From Lactobacillus sp. (lineage in GTDB: Bacteria; Bacillota; Bacilli; Lactobacillales; Lactobacillaceae), in NCBI GenBank assembly GCA_022484695.1, contig JAKVKU010000017.1:1-53128 (forward strand): a stretch of DNA of 53,128 nucleotides, in the 5' to 3' direction. Shown here in pieces: positions 43,171 to 50,908 of the stretch. Position 1 is the first letter of the stretch. Every line of letters starts with the position of its first letter. A program made the translations under genes and the position numbers. The notes under the pieces were generated by a model. That model ran no database searches. It had not been told where the DNA came from and saw nothing but the letters and a program-made list of their open reading frames with translations.

Positions 43171-44288
43171 TTGTCCGCCACCTTCTCATTTTGACGCGCA
43201 GTTACATATTTAAAAATATCGATTCCCAAAGCTGCTTCTATTTCTGGATAATTAGCCGGGTCATAGACACCAGCGCTTAACGGAAAATGCTGCTGATCGA
43301 TTTTAAACACCGTAACGTCTTGCCCAAGTTTGATCTCACTGGTAGTTAACGGCGCCATTGTTTTGGTATCAAAAATTGTGATCACGTCCGGATAAGTGGC
43401 CACCCGCTGCTTGGCTTTATCTAAAGCCATAAATTCATTCGTGGCGTAAGCGGTAATGACATCCTTAGATGCTGTTTTAACTTGAATTTGGCCCACATCA
43501 TAAGTTCCCTCATCTGAATAAGTCACGTTATTTGTAACAACCTGGCCAGTCCCTACAACTTCACCAGAAGTCTGTTGCAGAATAGCTTTTAAAACAGCTT
43601 TGGCACCCTTGGCTTGGGCCTTCAAAATAACTTCACCCAACTCAATTGCCATGGAATAGCCCCCAAGGACAGCATGCTTTTTCAAAAAACCAACAGATAT
43701 AGGATTTCTCGCGGAAGCGAAGAACCCGCCTGAAAGATCAGCGGCTTTTCGCAATACTTCGGACGTTCTTTCCGGAGTGCCCGTTATTGTTAATTCAATA
43801 TGATGACCAGTTTCTTTTTTACCACCAGACGCTGCTTCGATAGTCTCGTAATTTGGATCAGAAGTTAACCCAAAATTCCCGAATTTGCCAGAGGGATGGG
43901 CACGAATATCCCCTAACGCATCCACAACCACTAAATCTAACGCAGCTGCGGGTAACCAACCATTGGTGGAAGAAGATTTGCCATTTTGCCCGGCCACAAA
44001 ACCTACAATCTTCCCGTCATATTTTTCAATCAGCATTTCTGCAGCTTTAATATAATCTCGACCAGTCATTTCCCAATCGGTTGTACCACCAGGTGCCCCA
44101 ATCGCCGCTGCCGTGATGACGATATCGTCATCTTTTAATTCATCAACCGAAACCAATTTGACTTTATTGATGGTAATCGCCGCATGGCCCATGGCTAACC
44201 CATGCTCATAAAACCCGCCGCCGCCACAGGCATAGACTGATCCCCCTGTTAAGGCAGCTAATACATCTTTGTGATCTAAAATTCTCAT
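43167..44288 (-). CDS. DUF917 protein, candidate thiohydantoin-propionate desulfhydrase
   Basis: 373 residues with AGGAGG before ATG. DUF917 signature at the N-terminus (ALTGGSVYACGGGGFYEHG), then AAAIGAPGGTTDWEMTGRDYIKAAEML and GFVAGQNGKSSSTNGWLPAAAL. DUF917 proteins often accompany hydantoinase and oxoprolinase genes, and most have no assigned reaction. In bacterial ergothioneine degradation a desulfhydrase converts 3-(5-oxo-2-thioxoimidazolidin-4-yl)propionate to hydantoin-5-propionate and H2S; this is the only gene here left to do it. My recollection is that the known desulfhydrase belongs to this family, but I could not check. Cytoplasmic; no signal. Confidence 0.7.
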   Translation of the reverse strand: MRILDHKDVLAALTGGSVYACGGGGFYEHGLAMGHAAITINKVKLVSVDELKDDDIVITAAAIGAPGGTTDWEMTGRDYIKAAEMLIEKYDGKIVGFVAGQNGKSSSTNGWLPAAALDLVVVDALGDIRAHPSGKFGNFGLTSDPNYETIEAASGGKKETGHHIELTITGTPERTSEVLRKAADLSGGFFASARNPISVGFLKKHAVLGGYSMAIELGEVILKAQAKGAKAVLKAILQQTSGEVVGTGQVVTNNVTYSDEGTYDVGQIQVKTASKDVITAYATNEFMALDKAKQRVATYPDVITIFDTKTMAPLTTSEIKLGQDVTVFKIDQQHFPLSAGVYDPANYPEIEAALGIDIFKYVTARQNEKVADK

Positions 44289-44303
44289 GAAATTCCTCCT
44301 AAT

Positions 44304-45485
44304 TTATGTCGTCGCTAAAGCTAACGTACTTTGAAATAACACATCTAATCCCGCTAGTAAATCGCTATCGCTGGTAAACTCATGGGGATTATGGCTAATA
44401 CCATCGTGGCTGGGTACAAATATCAATCCTGCTTCAGAGACCTTTGACATGGCATTCACGTCATGGTTTGCCCCAGAAAACATCTTGGTAAAATTCAATC
44501 CCAATTCTGTAGCGCTGTTGGCAATGACTTGCTCGACCGTTTCAGATAAATGACCACTCGCCTTATCGGTAATTTTATGAACTTCATGGACAAATTCTGG
44601 TTTCACTTGCACCAGATCAGTTTCTAATTGAGTTTGAAATTCATAGGCATCTGCCATATCAACTGCGCGAATTTCTAAAATCAAATCCACAGACCCGGGA
44701 ATAATCGTTGGTGTATTTGGCTCAACGTCAATTTTGCCGACAGTTGCCACTAATGCTTTCTGACAAGTCAAGGCTTTTTCATAAACTTGCTGAATAAAGT
44801 AACTAGCATGCACTAGCGCATCTTTTCGATACGCCATTGGTGTGGCGCCAGCATGTAGGGCAGCCCCTGAAAAATGGTATTGGTAGCGCACAATACCGGC
44901 AATTGCTGTGGGAATACCAATTGTAATCTGCCGAGTCTCCAACGATTGTGCTTGTTCAATATGCAGTTCCAAGAAGTTTTGATACTGTTGTCCACCTGAC
45001 TGCACCGCAATGATTTGCTCTTTTGTGAAGCAATCATTGGCTTTTGTCGAAACAGCTCCGATGAGCGCCCGACTACCAAAAGTGCCCCCAAGGGGATTCA
45101 CTTCTTCCCCCACAAAACAGGTGAATAGCACATCTCTTTTTAACCGTGTCTCAAATGGCTTGAGACTGCGCGCCACTTCAAGAGCGGCCAACGTCCCTAA
45201 AGCCCCATCGTATAACCCGCCGTGGGGAACCGTATCGATATGTGAACCAATCCCCACAGCTTTACCACCATTTTTACCTACTCGGCCAAATGTGTTATGA
45301 ATACTGTCCTCATACCATTGAATACCTGCCTGAGACAATTGTTGCCGTAGCCAGTCGTGTGTCTGTCTTTCCCGTATAGAGAAAGCGGGCCGATTATAGC
45401 CGTTTTCACCACCATCTTCAGGAAATAATTTTTTTAGTGCTTTAAACGATTGCAAAAACCGTTGCTGATCAGGCTTCAAAGACAA
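44304..45485 (-). CDS. M20-family N-carbamoyl-L-amino acid hydrolase (N-carbamoylglutamate candidate)
   Basis: 393 residues if started at TTG 45485, eight bases after AGGAGG; ATG 45491 is only two bases from it. Binuclear metal amidohydrolase of the HyuC/AllC group: GIGSHIDTVPHGGLYDGALG (His and Asp ligands), FVGEEVNPLGGTFGSR (Glu pair), LELHIEQ, and the dimerisation segment HAGATPMAYRKDAL. It removes the carbamoyl group as CO2 and NH3. With the upstream hydantoinase it would give L-glutamate from N-carbamoyl-L-glutamate. Its start lies inside the hydantoinase 3' end. Allantoate amidohydrolase is a relative, but no purine genes are near. Confidence 0.85.
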   Translation of the reverse strand: MSLKPDQQRFLQSFKALKKLFPEDGGENGYNRPAFSIRERQTHDWLRQQLSQAGIQWYEDSIHNTFGRVGKNGGKAVGIGSHIDTVPHGGLYDGALGTLAALEVARSLKPFETRLKRDVLFTCFVGEEVNPLGGTFGSRALIGAVSTKANDCFTKEQIIAVQSGGQQYQNFLELHIEQAQSLETRQITIGIPTAIAGIVRYQYHFSGAALHAGATPMAYRKDALVHASYFIQQVYEKALTCQKALVATVGKIDVEPNTPTIIPGSVDLILEIRAVDMADAYEFQTQLETDLVQVKPEFVHEVHKITDKASGHLSETVEQVIANSATELGLNFTKMFSGANHDVNAMSKVSEAGLIFVPSHDGISHNPHEFTSDSDLLAGLDVLFQSTLALATT

Positions 45486-46875
45486 GGCCATCACCTCCTG
45501 GTGCAAGTTGATTCCCAAATTCTGCCCCGGGTACAAATTCACCATAATCCATAGGGGCAACAACTTGACCCCTTTGATAAATTGGCCGTCCCCGTAACCA
45601 GGTTGCTGTCACTTGACCAGCTAAAGTTTTACCGGCCAGCGGTGTAATGGCATCCGTCCTCGTATGCAACCCTGCGTCAGTGATTGTTGTGGTTTGCGAT
45701 GGATCAATAATTGCAAAATCCGCATCCTTGCCCAAGACGATTTGACCTTTATTTTTAAAGCCAAAACGGGCAGCCACGTTGGTCGCTAATAGTTGCGCAA
45801 AAACTTGTGGACTCAATTTACCCGTCGCCACGCCGGCATCAAACATAGCTAAAACCAAGAGTTCGATACCAGGCAATCCAGAAGGTGCTAGAAAAATATT
45901 TTGATCACCTTTTTGCTTTGCTTCAGCAGGCCAAGGTACATGGTCAGAAGTAATGTAATTGATTTTGCCAGCAGCTAGTCGCTGCCATAAGCCACTGACT
46001 GTTTCAGGTTCACGTAATGGTGGATTCATCTTGGCTCTGGGACCCATACGTTCCAAATCGTGCACATCTAATAATAAATATTGATAGCAGGTCTCACAGG
46101 TTACATCTACACCTTGTTGCCGATAGGCTTCGATAATATCCACTGTTTCCGGCGCACTCACATGAACAATGTGCAATTTTCCACCCGTCCATTTGGCAAT
46201 TTCACATAGCCGTTGAACAGCTGTGGTTTCAACGATTATCGGTCGTGACATCATATGCGCTCTGGGATACACTTTGTCAGCTTCTTTCAAACGCCGAATC
46301 AGCTCCACAATCATTTCGTTATTTTCAGAATGAAAGGCAGTGATAATCTTTGAATGCTTTAATAAAGCTAAGCTGTTATATATATCCACATCACTTATTT
46401 TGGGGAACCGAAAAGGATCCGTTTCAAAAGTCGACATTTTAAAAGCAGCTGCGCCGGCCTTTACCAATCCTGGGATTTCAGAAACACCGTCAACTTTGGG
46501 AATTGTGCCCCACAATGCGATATCCACCACACTGTGGCCAGCGATTTTAGCAGCTTTTTGGTTGAATTGCGCTGCATTATCAATGGGGTGGGGGCGATCA
46601 TAGGGCATATCCACAAAAGTTGTGACCCCACCAACTGCTGCCCCAATACTAGTGGCTTCAAAACCTTCATCTGGGTTACTAAAACTATGAACATGCGCAT
46701 CAATAAACCCTGGAAAGATATATTGACTACCATAATCAAAAAATTCTGTTTCAGTAGAAATCGCAGGCTTTGCAAGGGAAATACCAGTTATTTTGCCATT
46801 TTCAACTTCAAGGTAACCTGAGATAATATCATCTTTCAAAACAATGCGACCGTGTAAAATTCGTTTTTTGGGCAT
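45469..46875 (-). CDS. Cyclic amidohydrolase, hydantoinase/allantoinase type (hydantoin-5-propionate candidate)
   Basis: 468 residues from ATG 46875, with GGAG eight bases upstream; the longer frame crosses the leader repeat. Amidohydrolase superfamily with a complete binuclear site: H61 and H63 (DAHVHSF), the carbamylated lysine K146 (AAAFKMS), H182 (AFHSEN), H238 (LHIVHVS) and Asp in TSDHVPW. Closest pattern is allantoinase/dihydropyrimidinase. Inferred to open hydantoin-5-propionate to N-carbamoyl-L-glutamate. First structural gene after the leader; its ribosome site is part of an 11-bp inverted repeat with the leader ORF end. Confidence 0.83.
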   Translation of the reverse strand: MPKKRILHGRIVLKDDIISGYLEVENGKITGISLAKPAISTETEFFDYGSQYIFPGFIDAHVHSFSNPDEGFEATSIGAAVGGVTTFVDMPYDRPHPIDNAAQFNQKAAKIAGHSVVDIALWGTIPKVDGVSEIPGLVKAGAAAFKMSTFETDPFRFPKISDVDIYNSLALLKHSKIITAFHSENNEMIVELIRRLKEADKVYPRAHMMSRPIIVETTAVQRLCEIAKWTGGKLHIVHVSAPETVDIIEAYRQQGVDVTCETCYQYLLLDVHDLERMGPRAKMNPPLREPETVSGLWQRLAAGKINYITSDHVPWPAEAKQKGDQNIFLAPSGLPGIELLVLAMFDAGVATGKLSPQVFAQLLATNVAARFGFKNKGQIVLGKDADFAIIDPSQTTTITDAGLHTRTDAITPLAGKTLAGQVTATWLRGRPIYQRGQVVAPMDYGEFVPGAEFGNQLAPGGDGLVFEA

Positions 46876-46881
46876 AAAAAA

Positions 46882-47040
46882 GACTCCAATACTTTTTTGT
46901 TTTTCCTCAAGAACTGTCAAAAAGTGCCAGTTCACCTGTAGAAATATAATTGACTTGGCTTTAACAAACTTCACCACGACTCTAAAGTGAGCCAGTAGTG
47001 CTTAAAAAAGACCAATCCAATTTAACAATGTATTGGAGTC
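46882..47040 (-). promoter_or_regulatory. Inverted repeat pairing the hydantoinase ribosome site with the leader ORF stop
   Basis: Plus-strand GACTCCAATAC (46882-46892) and GTATTGGAGTC (47030-47040) are exact reverse complements. In the minus-strand RNA the downstream arm contains the hydantoinase ribosome site GGAG, and the upstream arm starts within the leader ORF's stop codon. Pairing would hide the ribosome site; a ribosome ending the leader would cover the upstream arm and free it. Confidence 0.55.
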
Positions 47041-47158
47041 AACAGCTTGGCATCCCTTGACGACGCCCAAACAGACTTGTCCGGTTTGCTTTCAGATGAA
47101 GATGAACCGTCGTAATAAACATGACACAAGCTGCAACTATTATTTTAAGTGAATGCAT
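47039..47158 (-). CDS. 39-codon leader ORF of the ergothioneine operon
   Basis: Too short for normal gene calls. ATG at 47158, stop TGA at 47041-47039; AAGGAAGG lies eight bases upstream, among the best ribosome sites here. The peptide begins MHSLKIIVAACVMFITT, a short hydrophobic stretch that could span the membrane, goes on with VHLHLKANRTSLFGRR and ends GMPSC. It lies in the transcript from both operon promoters. Its stop overlaps one arm of the repeat that can hide the next gene's ribosome site, so its translation, not necessarily the peptide, may matter. No known family. Confidence 0.6.
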   Translation of the reverse strand: MHSLKIIVAACVMFITTVHLHLKANRTSLFGRRQGMPSC

Positions 47159-47196
47159 TTGGTACACCTTCCTTTCAGCAATTTTTAATTTTTCTA

Positions 47197-47225
47197 ATCA
47201 TAGCAACACGATTTATAGATGTCAA
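47197..47225 (-). promoter_or_regulatory. Promoter P2 of the ergothioneine operon
   Basis: Minus-strand -35 TTGACA (plus 47220-47225), 17-base spacer and -10 TATGAT (plus 47197-47202): nearly consensus. It lies after the T-box terminator, so it bypasses T-box control. Confidence 0.75.
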
Positions 47226-47236
47226 GTTAACTAACA
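47220..47236. promoter_or_regulatory. GlnR/TnrA-type box on promoter P2
   Basis: TGTCAAGTTAACTAACA fits TGTNA-N7-TNACA exactly and covers the -35 of P2, a repressing position. It is the third such box in the window, after those at the ure and urt promoters. Confidence 0.7.
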
Positions 47237-47254
47237 TAATTTCTAAAAATAACT

Positions 47255-47525
47255 TGAAAATAAAAAAACTTCCGCCGCTCATAGTTTTACAACTATAAGG
47301 GACGAAAGTTTCCGTGATACCACCCTAATTCGCGACAGTTTTAACTATCGCCTCAACAGCACATTAACAATGCCTGGGATGATATCGTATCCTTACGGAT
47401 CAATAGCGTTAACTACCAATCAACTTAGAGTTCATTCACAATATCTTCCCGGCAGCCTTTCACCAAATAACTGCTCTCTTCAATCGTTTAGACGTTGTTA
47501 CTATTCTCATCATCGTGTTTTATTA
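47255..47525 (-). ncRNA. T-box riboswitch leader
   Basis: Minus strand. The T-box sequence AGGGTGGTATCACGG is the complement of plus 47312-47326. Upstream are the AGUA/GAA loop-E pair next to a helix (ACAACGUC with GAUAUUGU), the GAGAGC...GGUGAAAGGCUGC apical part, and CUCUAAGUUG. A terminator follows: an AAACUUUCG...GGCGGAAGUUU stem with UUAUAGUU/AACUAUGA, then seven U (plus A-run 47262-47268). Promoter P1: TTGACA (plus 47559-47564), 16 bases, TACTAT (plus 47537-47542). The specifier region GUGAAUGAACUCU allows AUG, UGA, GAA, AAC or CUC. The bulge UGGU needs a tRNA with A73, which fits Met or Leu but not Glu, Asn or Cys. Met (AUG) is favoured. It reads into the ergothioneine operon. Confidence 0.88.
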
Positions 47526-47706
47526 ATCGTATTTTAATAGTATCATCATTTTCTCTAATGTCAATACATTATTTTATAAATATTTTCAACGTTAACCGAT
47601 GTTATTTTAAAAAATTAACCTACCAGCAACAATCCACTAACGTCAGCTTAACAAAAGAACCGTATATTGCTTTAGTACAAAACACTTTAGGAGGTAATCG
47701 CAATAT

Positions 47707-49110
47707 ATGGCCCAAACTAAAATTTCCACAAAAGCACGCAATCTCACCTTTGGGGTGATGCTGATTGGCACGATGATTTCGTCACTGTTACAGACCGCTT
47801 TGACAACCGCATTACCCGATATTATGAAAGACTTCCAAGTTTCGGCAACCACTGGGCAATGGCTCACCAGTGGCTTTTCGCTGGCCATGGGTATCATGAT
47901 CCCGGCCACCGCTTTTTTAATCAAGCGCTTGCCAACAAAAATTTTATTTATCGGTAGTATGGCCTTATTCGCCCTGGGCTCACTGCTGTCGGCAATCGCC
48001 CCTGCCTTTATCGTCTTATTGCTGGGCCGGATCATCCAAGCTTTGGGTACCGGTATCTTATTGTCCTTGACTCAAGTCGTCATCTTAACCATCTACCCCC
48101 AATCAAAACAAGGGGCTGTCATGGGTATTTATGGGCTGGCTGCCAGTGCGGCCCCGGTCATCGCCCCCACCTTAACGGGTTTGTTGATTGATTACATGAG
48201 TTGGCGGGTTATTTTCTGGGTCGGTTTGGTGATTGCATTGATCGATATTGTGTTGGCCCTGGTGGCAGTGAAAAACGTCCTACCCAATAAAAAAATTGCC
48301 TTCGATTTACCATCATTTCTACTTATCAGTGTTGCCTTCACCGGTATCTTGATTGGCTTTGGTAACTTAGGTACCACCAGCTTCTTTAGTCTTGAAATCG
48401 GTCTGCCCCTATTGCTAGCTGTCATAGCTGGGCTTAGTTTTGTCTGGCGCTCTAAAAAAGTTGATCAACCCCTCTTAGATTTAACCGCCTTTCGTAATCA
48501 CAACTTTCGTGTGGCTATTATCACCAGCATTTTGTTGTACGCGGTATTGATTGCGGCTTCGACGCTTTTACCAATTTACGTGCAAAGCGTCCACCATTCA
48601 TCGGCTACTATTTCAGGCTTGATGATGTTACCAGGGTCTTTACTGATGACCATTATGAGTCCTATCACTGGTCGGTTATATGACCGCTTCGGCATTCGGC
48701 CCTTGGCCTTAACCGGTACAATCTTGATGTTTGCCAGCAGTTTGTTTATGACCAATCTAACTAACAATAGTAGTATTATTGTTTTAACGATTGCTTGGGC
48801 CGTCCGTAGCTGTGCGTTGGCTTGTGTGATGATGCCCATTGTGACGTGGAGCGTCACCACTTTAAAAAGTGACGCGATTGCCTCAGCCTCTGCCCTGTTG
48901 ACCACCTTGCGAACCATCGCTGGGGCGGTGGGTGCCGCTATTTTCGTGGCGCTCATGACCTATGTTTCCAATATGAATCACCCCAGCCAAAAAATATTAG
49001 CCAGCGCGCAAGGTATGAATGCGGCCTTTATCGGCTTGGCAGTCATCATGGCAATAATGATCATCATTGTCTTCATCGGCACAAAACACGCTAAAAAAAC
49101 AGCAGCCTAG
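47707..49110 (+). CDS. MFS drug exporter, DHA2 (14-TM) family
   Basis: 467 residues. LQTALTTALPDIMKDFQVSATTGQWLTSGFSLAMG, then GRIIQALGTGILLSLTQVVILTIYP and the motif C-like GLAASAAPVIAPTLTGLL identify proton-driven multidrug exporters of the LmrB/EmrB type. About 14 membrane segments. AGGAGG lies 11 bases before ATG. Divergent from the T-box leader and transcribed with the next gene. Substrate unknown. Confidence 0.88.
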   Translation: MAQTKISTKARNLTFGVMLIGTMISSLLQTALTTALPDIMKDFQVSATTGQWLTSGFSLAMGIMIPATAFLIKRLPTKILFIGSMALFALGSLLSAIAPAFIVLLLGRIIQALGTGILLSLTQVVILTIYPQSKQGAVMGIYGLAASAAPVIAPTLTGLLIDYMSWRVIFWVGLVIALIDIVLALVAVKNVLPNKKIAFDLPSFLLISVAFTGILIGFGNLGTTSFFSLEIGLPLLLAVIAGLSFVWRSKKVDQPLLDLTAFRNHNFRVAIITSILLYAVLIAASTLLPIYVQSVHHSSATISGLMMLPGSLLMTIMSPITGRLYDRFGIRPLALTGTILMFASSLFMTNLTNNSSIIVLTIAWAVRSCALACVMMPIVTWSVTTLKSDAIASASALLTTLRTIAGAVGAAIFVALMTYVSNMNHPSQKILASAQGMNAAFIGLAVIMAIMIIIVFIGTKHAKKTAA

Positions 49111-49136
49111 TGATATATACGAGGAGGAAATTCGTC

Positions 49137-49808
49137 ATGGCTAAGTTAAAAGCCCTGTTTACCCGCCACGCCGGCCAAAAGTCCGATCGCATGGCTTTAT
49201 ACAGTGCCATGACGAGTTTTAACAATTTCATCTTAGCCTTGGTGAAAATCGGATTGGGTTTATATGTCCAATCTTGGTGGCTACTAATTTTCGGCAGTTA
49301 CTATGTCATTTTGTTAACGATGCGCTTGTTACTTTTGCGTTATTACACCAGATTACGCGGTGGCAAACACCGGGTCCATCAATCCCCTACTCAGCCAGAC
49401 AGCCAATGGCTTGGCATCAGCGGTCTGCTCTTCACGCTGTTGGGCTTAAGCTTTGGCGGCTGTGCTTGGATTATGTATCAAGGTGGCTATGCGGTGCACT
49501 TTACCAAAATCATGGCCATTACCGTGGCTACCATTGGCTTTTACAAAATCATCATGGCCGCCGTGAGTTTCTTCAAAGTCCGCAAGCTGTCCCATCGCCC
49601 TTTGCAGTTCTTAAAAGGCGTCAGCATTGTAGATGGGGCAGTGGCCGTGGTCTTGACCCAATATGCGCTACTGTCCTCAGAGAATAATCCCCATACCAAC
49701 GCCGCCACTGGCCTTTTCGGGATGGGAGTTGGCCTTTTGATTGTCAGCGTGGGCATTGTCCTGTTGATTAAAGCCGCAATAGTTCTCAAAACCAATGCAC
49801 ACGAATAG
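49137..49808 (+). CDS. Membrane protein of unknown function
   Basis: 223 residues from ATG 49137 (GAGGAGG upstream). About five to six membrane segments, with a basic first loop (RYYTRLRGGKHRVHQ). I recognise no family. It starts 26 bases after the DHA2 exporter stop and probably shares its transcript, so a link to export is possible but unproven. Confidence 0.65.
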   Translation: MAKLKALFTRHAGQKSDRMALYSAMTSFNNFILALVKIGLGLYVQSWWLLIFGSYYVILLTMRLLLLRYYTRLRGGKHRVHQSPTQPDSQWLGISGLLFTLLGLSFGGCAWIMYQGGYAVHFTKIMAITVATIGFYKIIMAAVSFFKVRKLSHRPLQFLKGVSIVDGAVAVVLTQYALLSSENNPHTNAATGLFGMGVGLLIVSVGIVLLIKAAIVLKTNAHE

Positions 49809-49845
49809 CCCATCAAAACCTAGCCTTGGGTTTTGATGGGCTATT
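49804..49845. terminator. Convergent terminator hairpin
   Basis: AATAGCCCATCAAAACC (49804-49820) and GGTTTTGATGGGCTATT (49829-49845) form a perfect 17-bp stem between convergent genes. The T-runs are short on both sides. Confidence 0.75.
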
Positions 49846-49852
49846 TCATTGG

Positions 49853-50908
49853 CTATTTAACCGGCAAGGTCACCTTAAACGTTGAGCCAACGCCTAATTG
49901 GCTGGCCACTTCAATCTGCCCGGCTAACATCTTGACCACCCGAGCCACTAGGGCAAGACCTAAACCATTACCTTTGGCAGCATGGGCGTTGTCGCCTTGA
50001 TAAAATTTATCAAAAATATGTTGCTGTACCGTATCACTCATCCCCGCACCCGTATCTTGGATCGTCACAGTCACCCGGTCAGTGCCACTTGGCGTCAAAC
50101 TAACGGTAATTTTGTCACCCTGCTGGCTAAATTTAATGGCATTAGCAATCAAATTGTTCCAAACTAGGGCCAATAACGCCCGGTCACTGGTGATCCGTAA
50201 ATCGGGCATGTCCACGTCAATCTCGATACCCTTTTCTTCCCAAAGCCCCTCAAATTCAACTAATACAGCGGCCAATTGTTCATTTAATAAAAAGTTGTCC
50301 CGTTTGGGGATGATCAATTGATTTTCCAGCTTATTTAATTTCATCATATTGGTGATCAAAACGCTGAACTTTTGGGTGGAAGCAATAATCTTTTTGGTGT
50401 ATTCCTGACGGTTGTCAGGATCTAACTCTGGGTCTTGCAACATGGTGGCATAGTTTTGAATCACCGCTAAGGGGGTTTTTAATTCATGGGAGATATTGGC
50501 AATGAAATCGCTCTGCAAGGCTTCCACACTACCCAACTCGGCAGCCATGATATTAAAATTCGAAATAATGGCATCGAGTTCGTTGATGCTTTCAAAGCCA
50601 TGGAAGGGGTCGATACGCACATCAAAGTCCCCCTTGGTCAACTGTTCAGTTGCTTGTAAAATGGCCTTCACCGGCCGACCAATGGTGTAGCGGCGCCACA
50701 GGCCGTTTAATAAGGTCATTATCAAGGCTAAGGCCAATATGGCAATCAAGGTTAATATGGCCCGGCGCCGCAATTGCCCCACATCTTGTTGTTGGGGTTG
50801 ATAGATAAGACTGGTGCTAACGGTGACAATTAAGGCACTGGATAAAAAGTAGACTAAATAATTACCCAGACCAAAGAGGCTGCGTTTAACTTGCGGCTCA
50901 TCATTCAT
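49853..50908 (-). CDS. Sensor histidine kinase with minimal outside loop
   Basis: 351 residues. Two membrane segments near the N-terminus separated by only about 18 residues, so it likely senses within the membrane or through a partner. Then a HAMP segment, HisKA with the phospho-His in NISHELKTPLAVIQN, and the ATPase domain: N box NNLIANAIKFS, G1 DTGAGMS, GNGLGLALVARV. It overlaps the regulator gene by eight bases and forms a pair with it. Trigger unknown; a small membrane protein is encoded just upstream. Confidence 0.92.
   Translation of the reverse strand: MNDEPQVKRSLFGLGNYLVYFLSSALIVTVSTSLIYQPQQQDVGQLRRRAILTLIAILALALIMTLLNGLWRRYTIGRPVKAILQATEQLTKGDFDVRIDPFHGFESINELDAIISNFNIMAAELGSVEALQSDFIANISHELKTPLAVIQNYATMLQDPELDPDNRQEYTKKIIASTQKFSVLITNMMKLNKLENQLIIPKRDNFLLNEQLAAVLVEFEGLWEEKGIEIDVDMPDLRITSDRALLALVWNNLIANAIKFSQQGDKITVSLTPSGTDRVTVTIQDTGAGMSDTVQQHIFDKFYQGDNAHAAKGNGLGLALVARVVKMLAGQIEVASQLGVGSTFKVTLPVK

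Noticed and set aside
47424-47442. Reading the T-box specifier as GAA (Glu) or AAC (Asn)
   Set aside because: The bulge UGGU pairs with A73, whereas bacterial tRNA-Glu and tRNA-Asn have G73.
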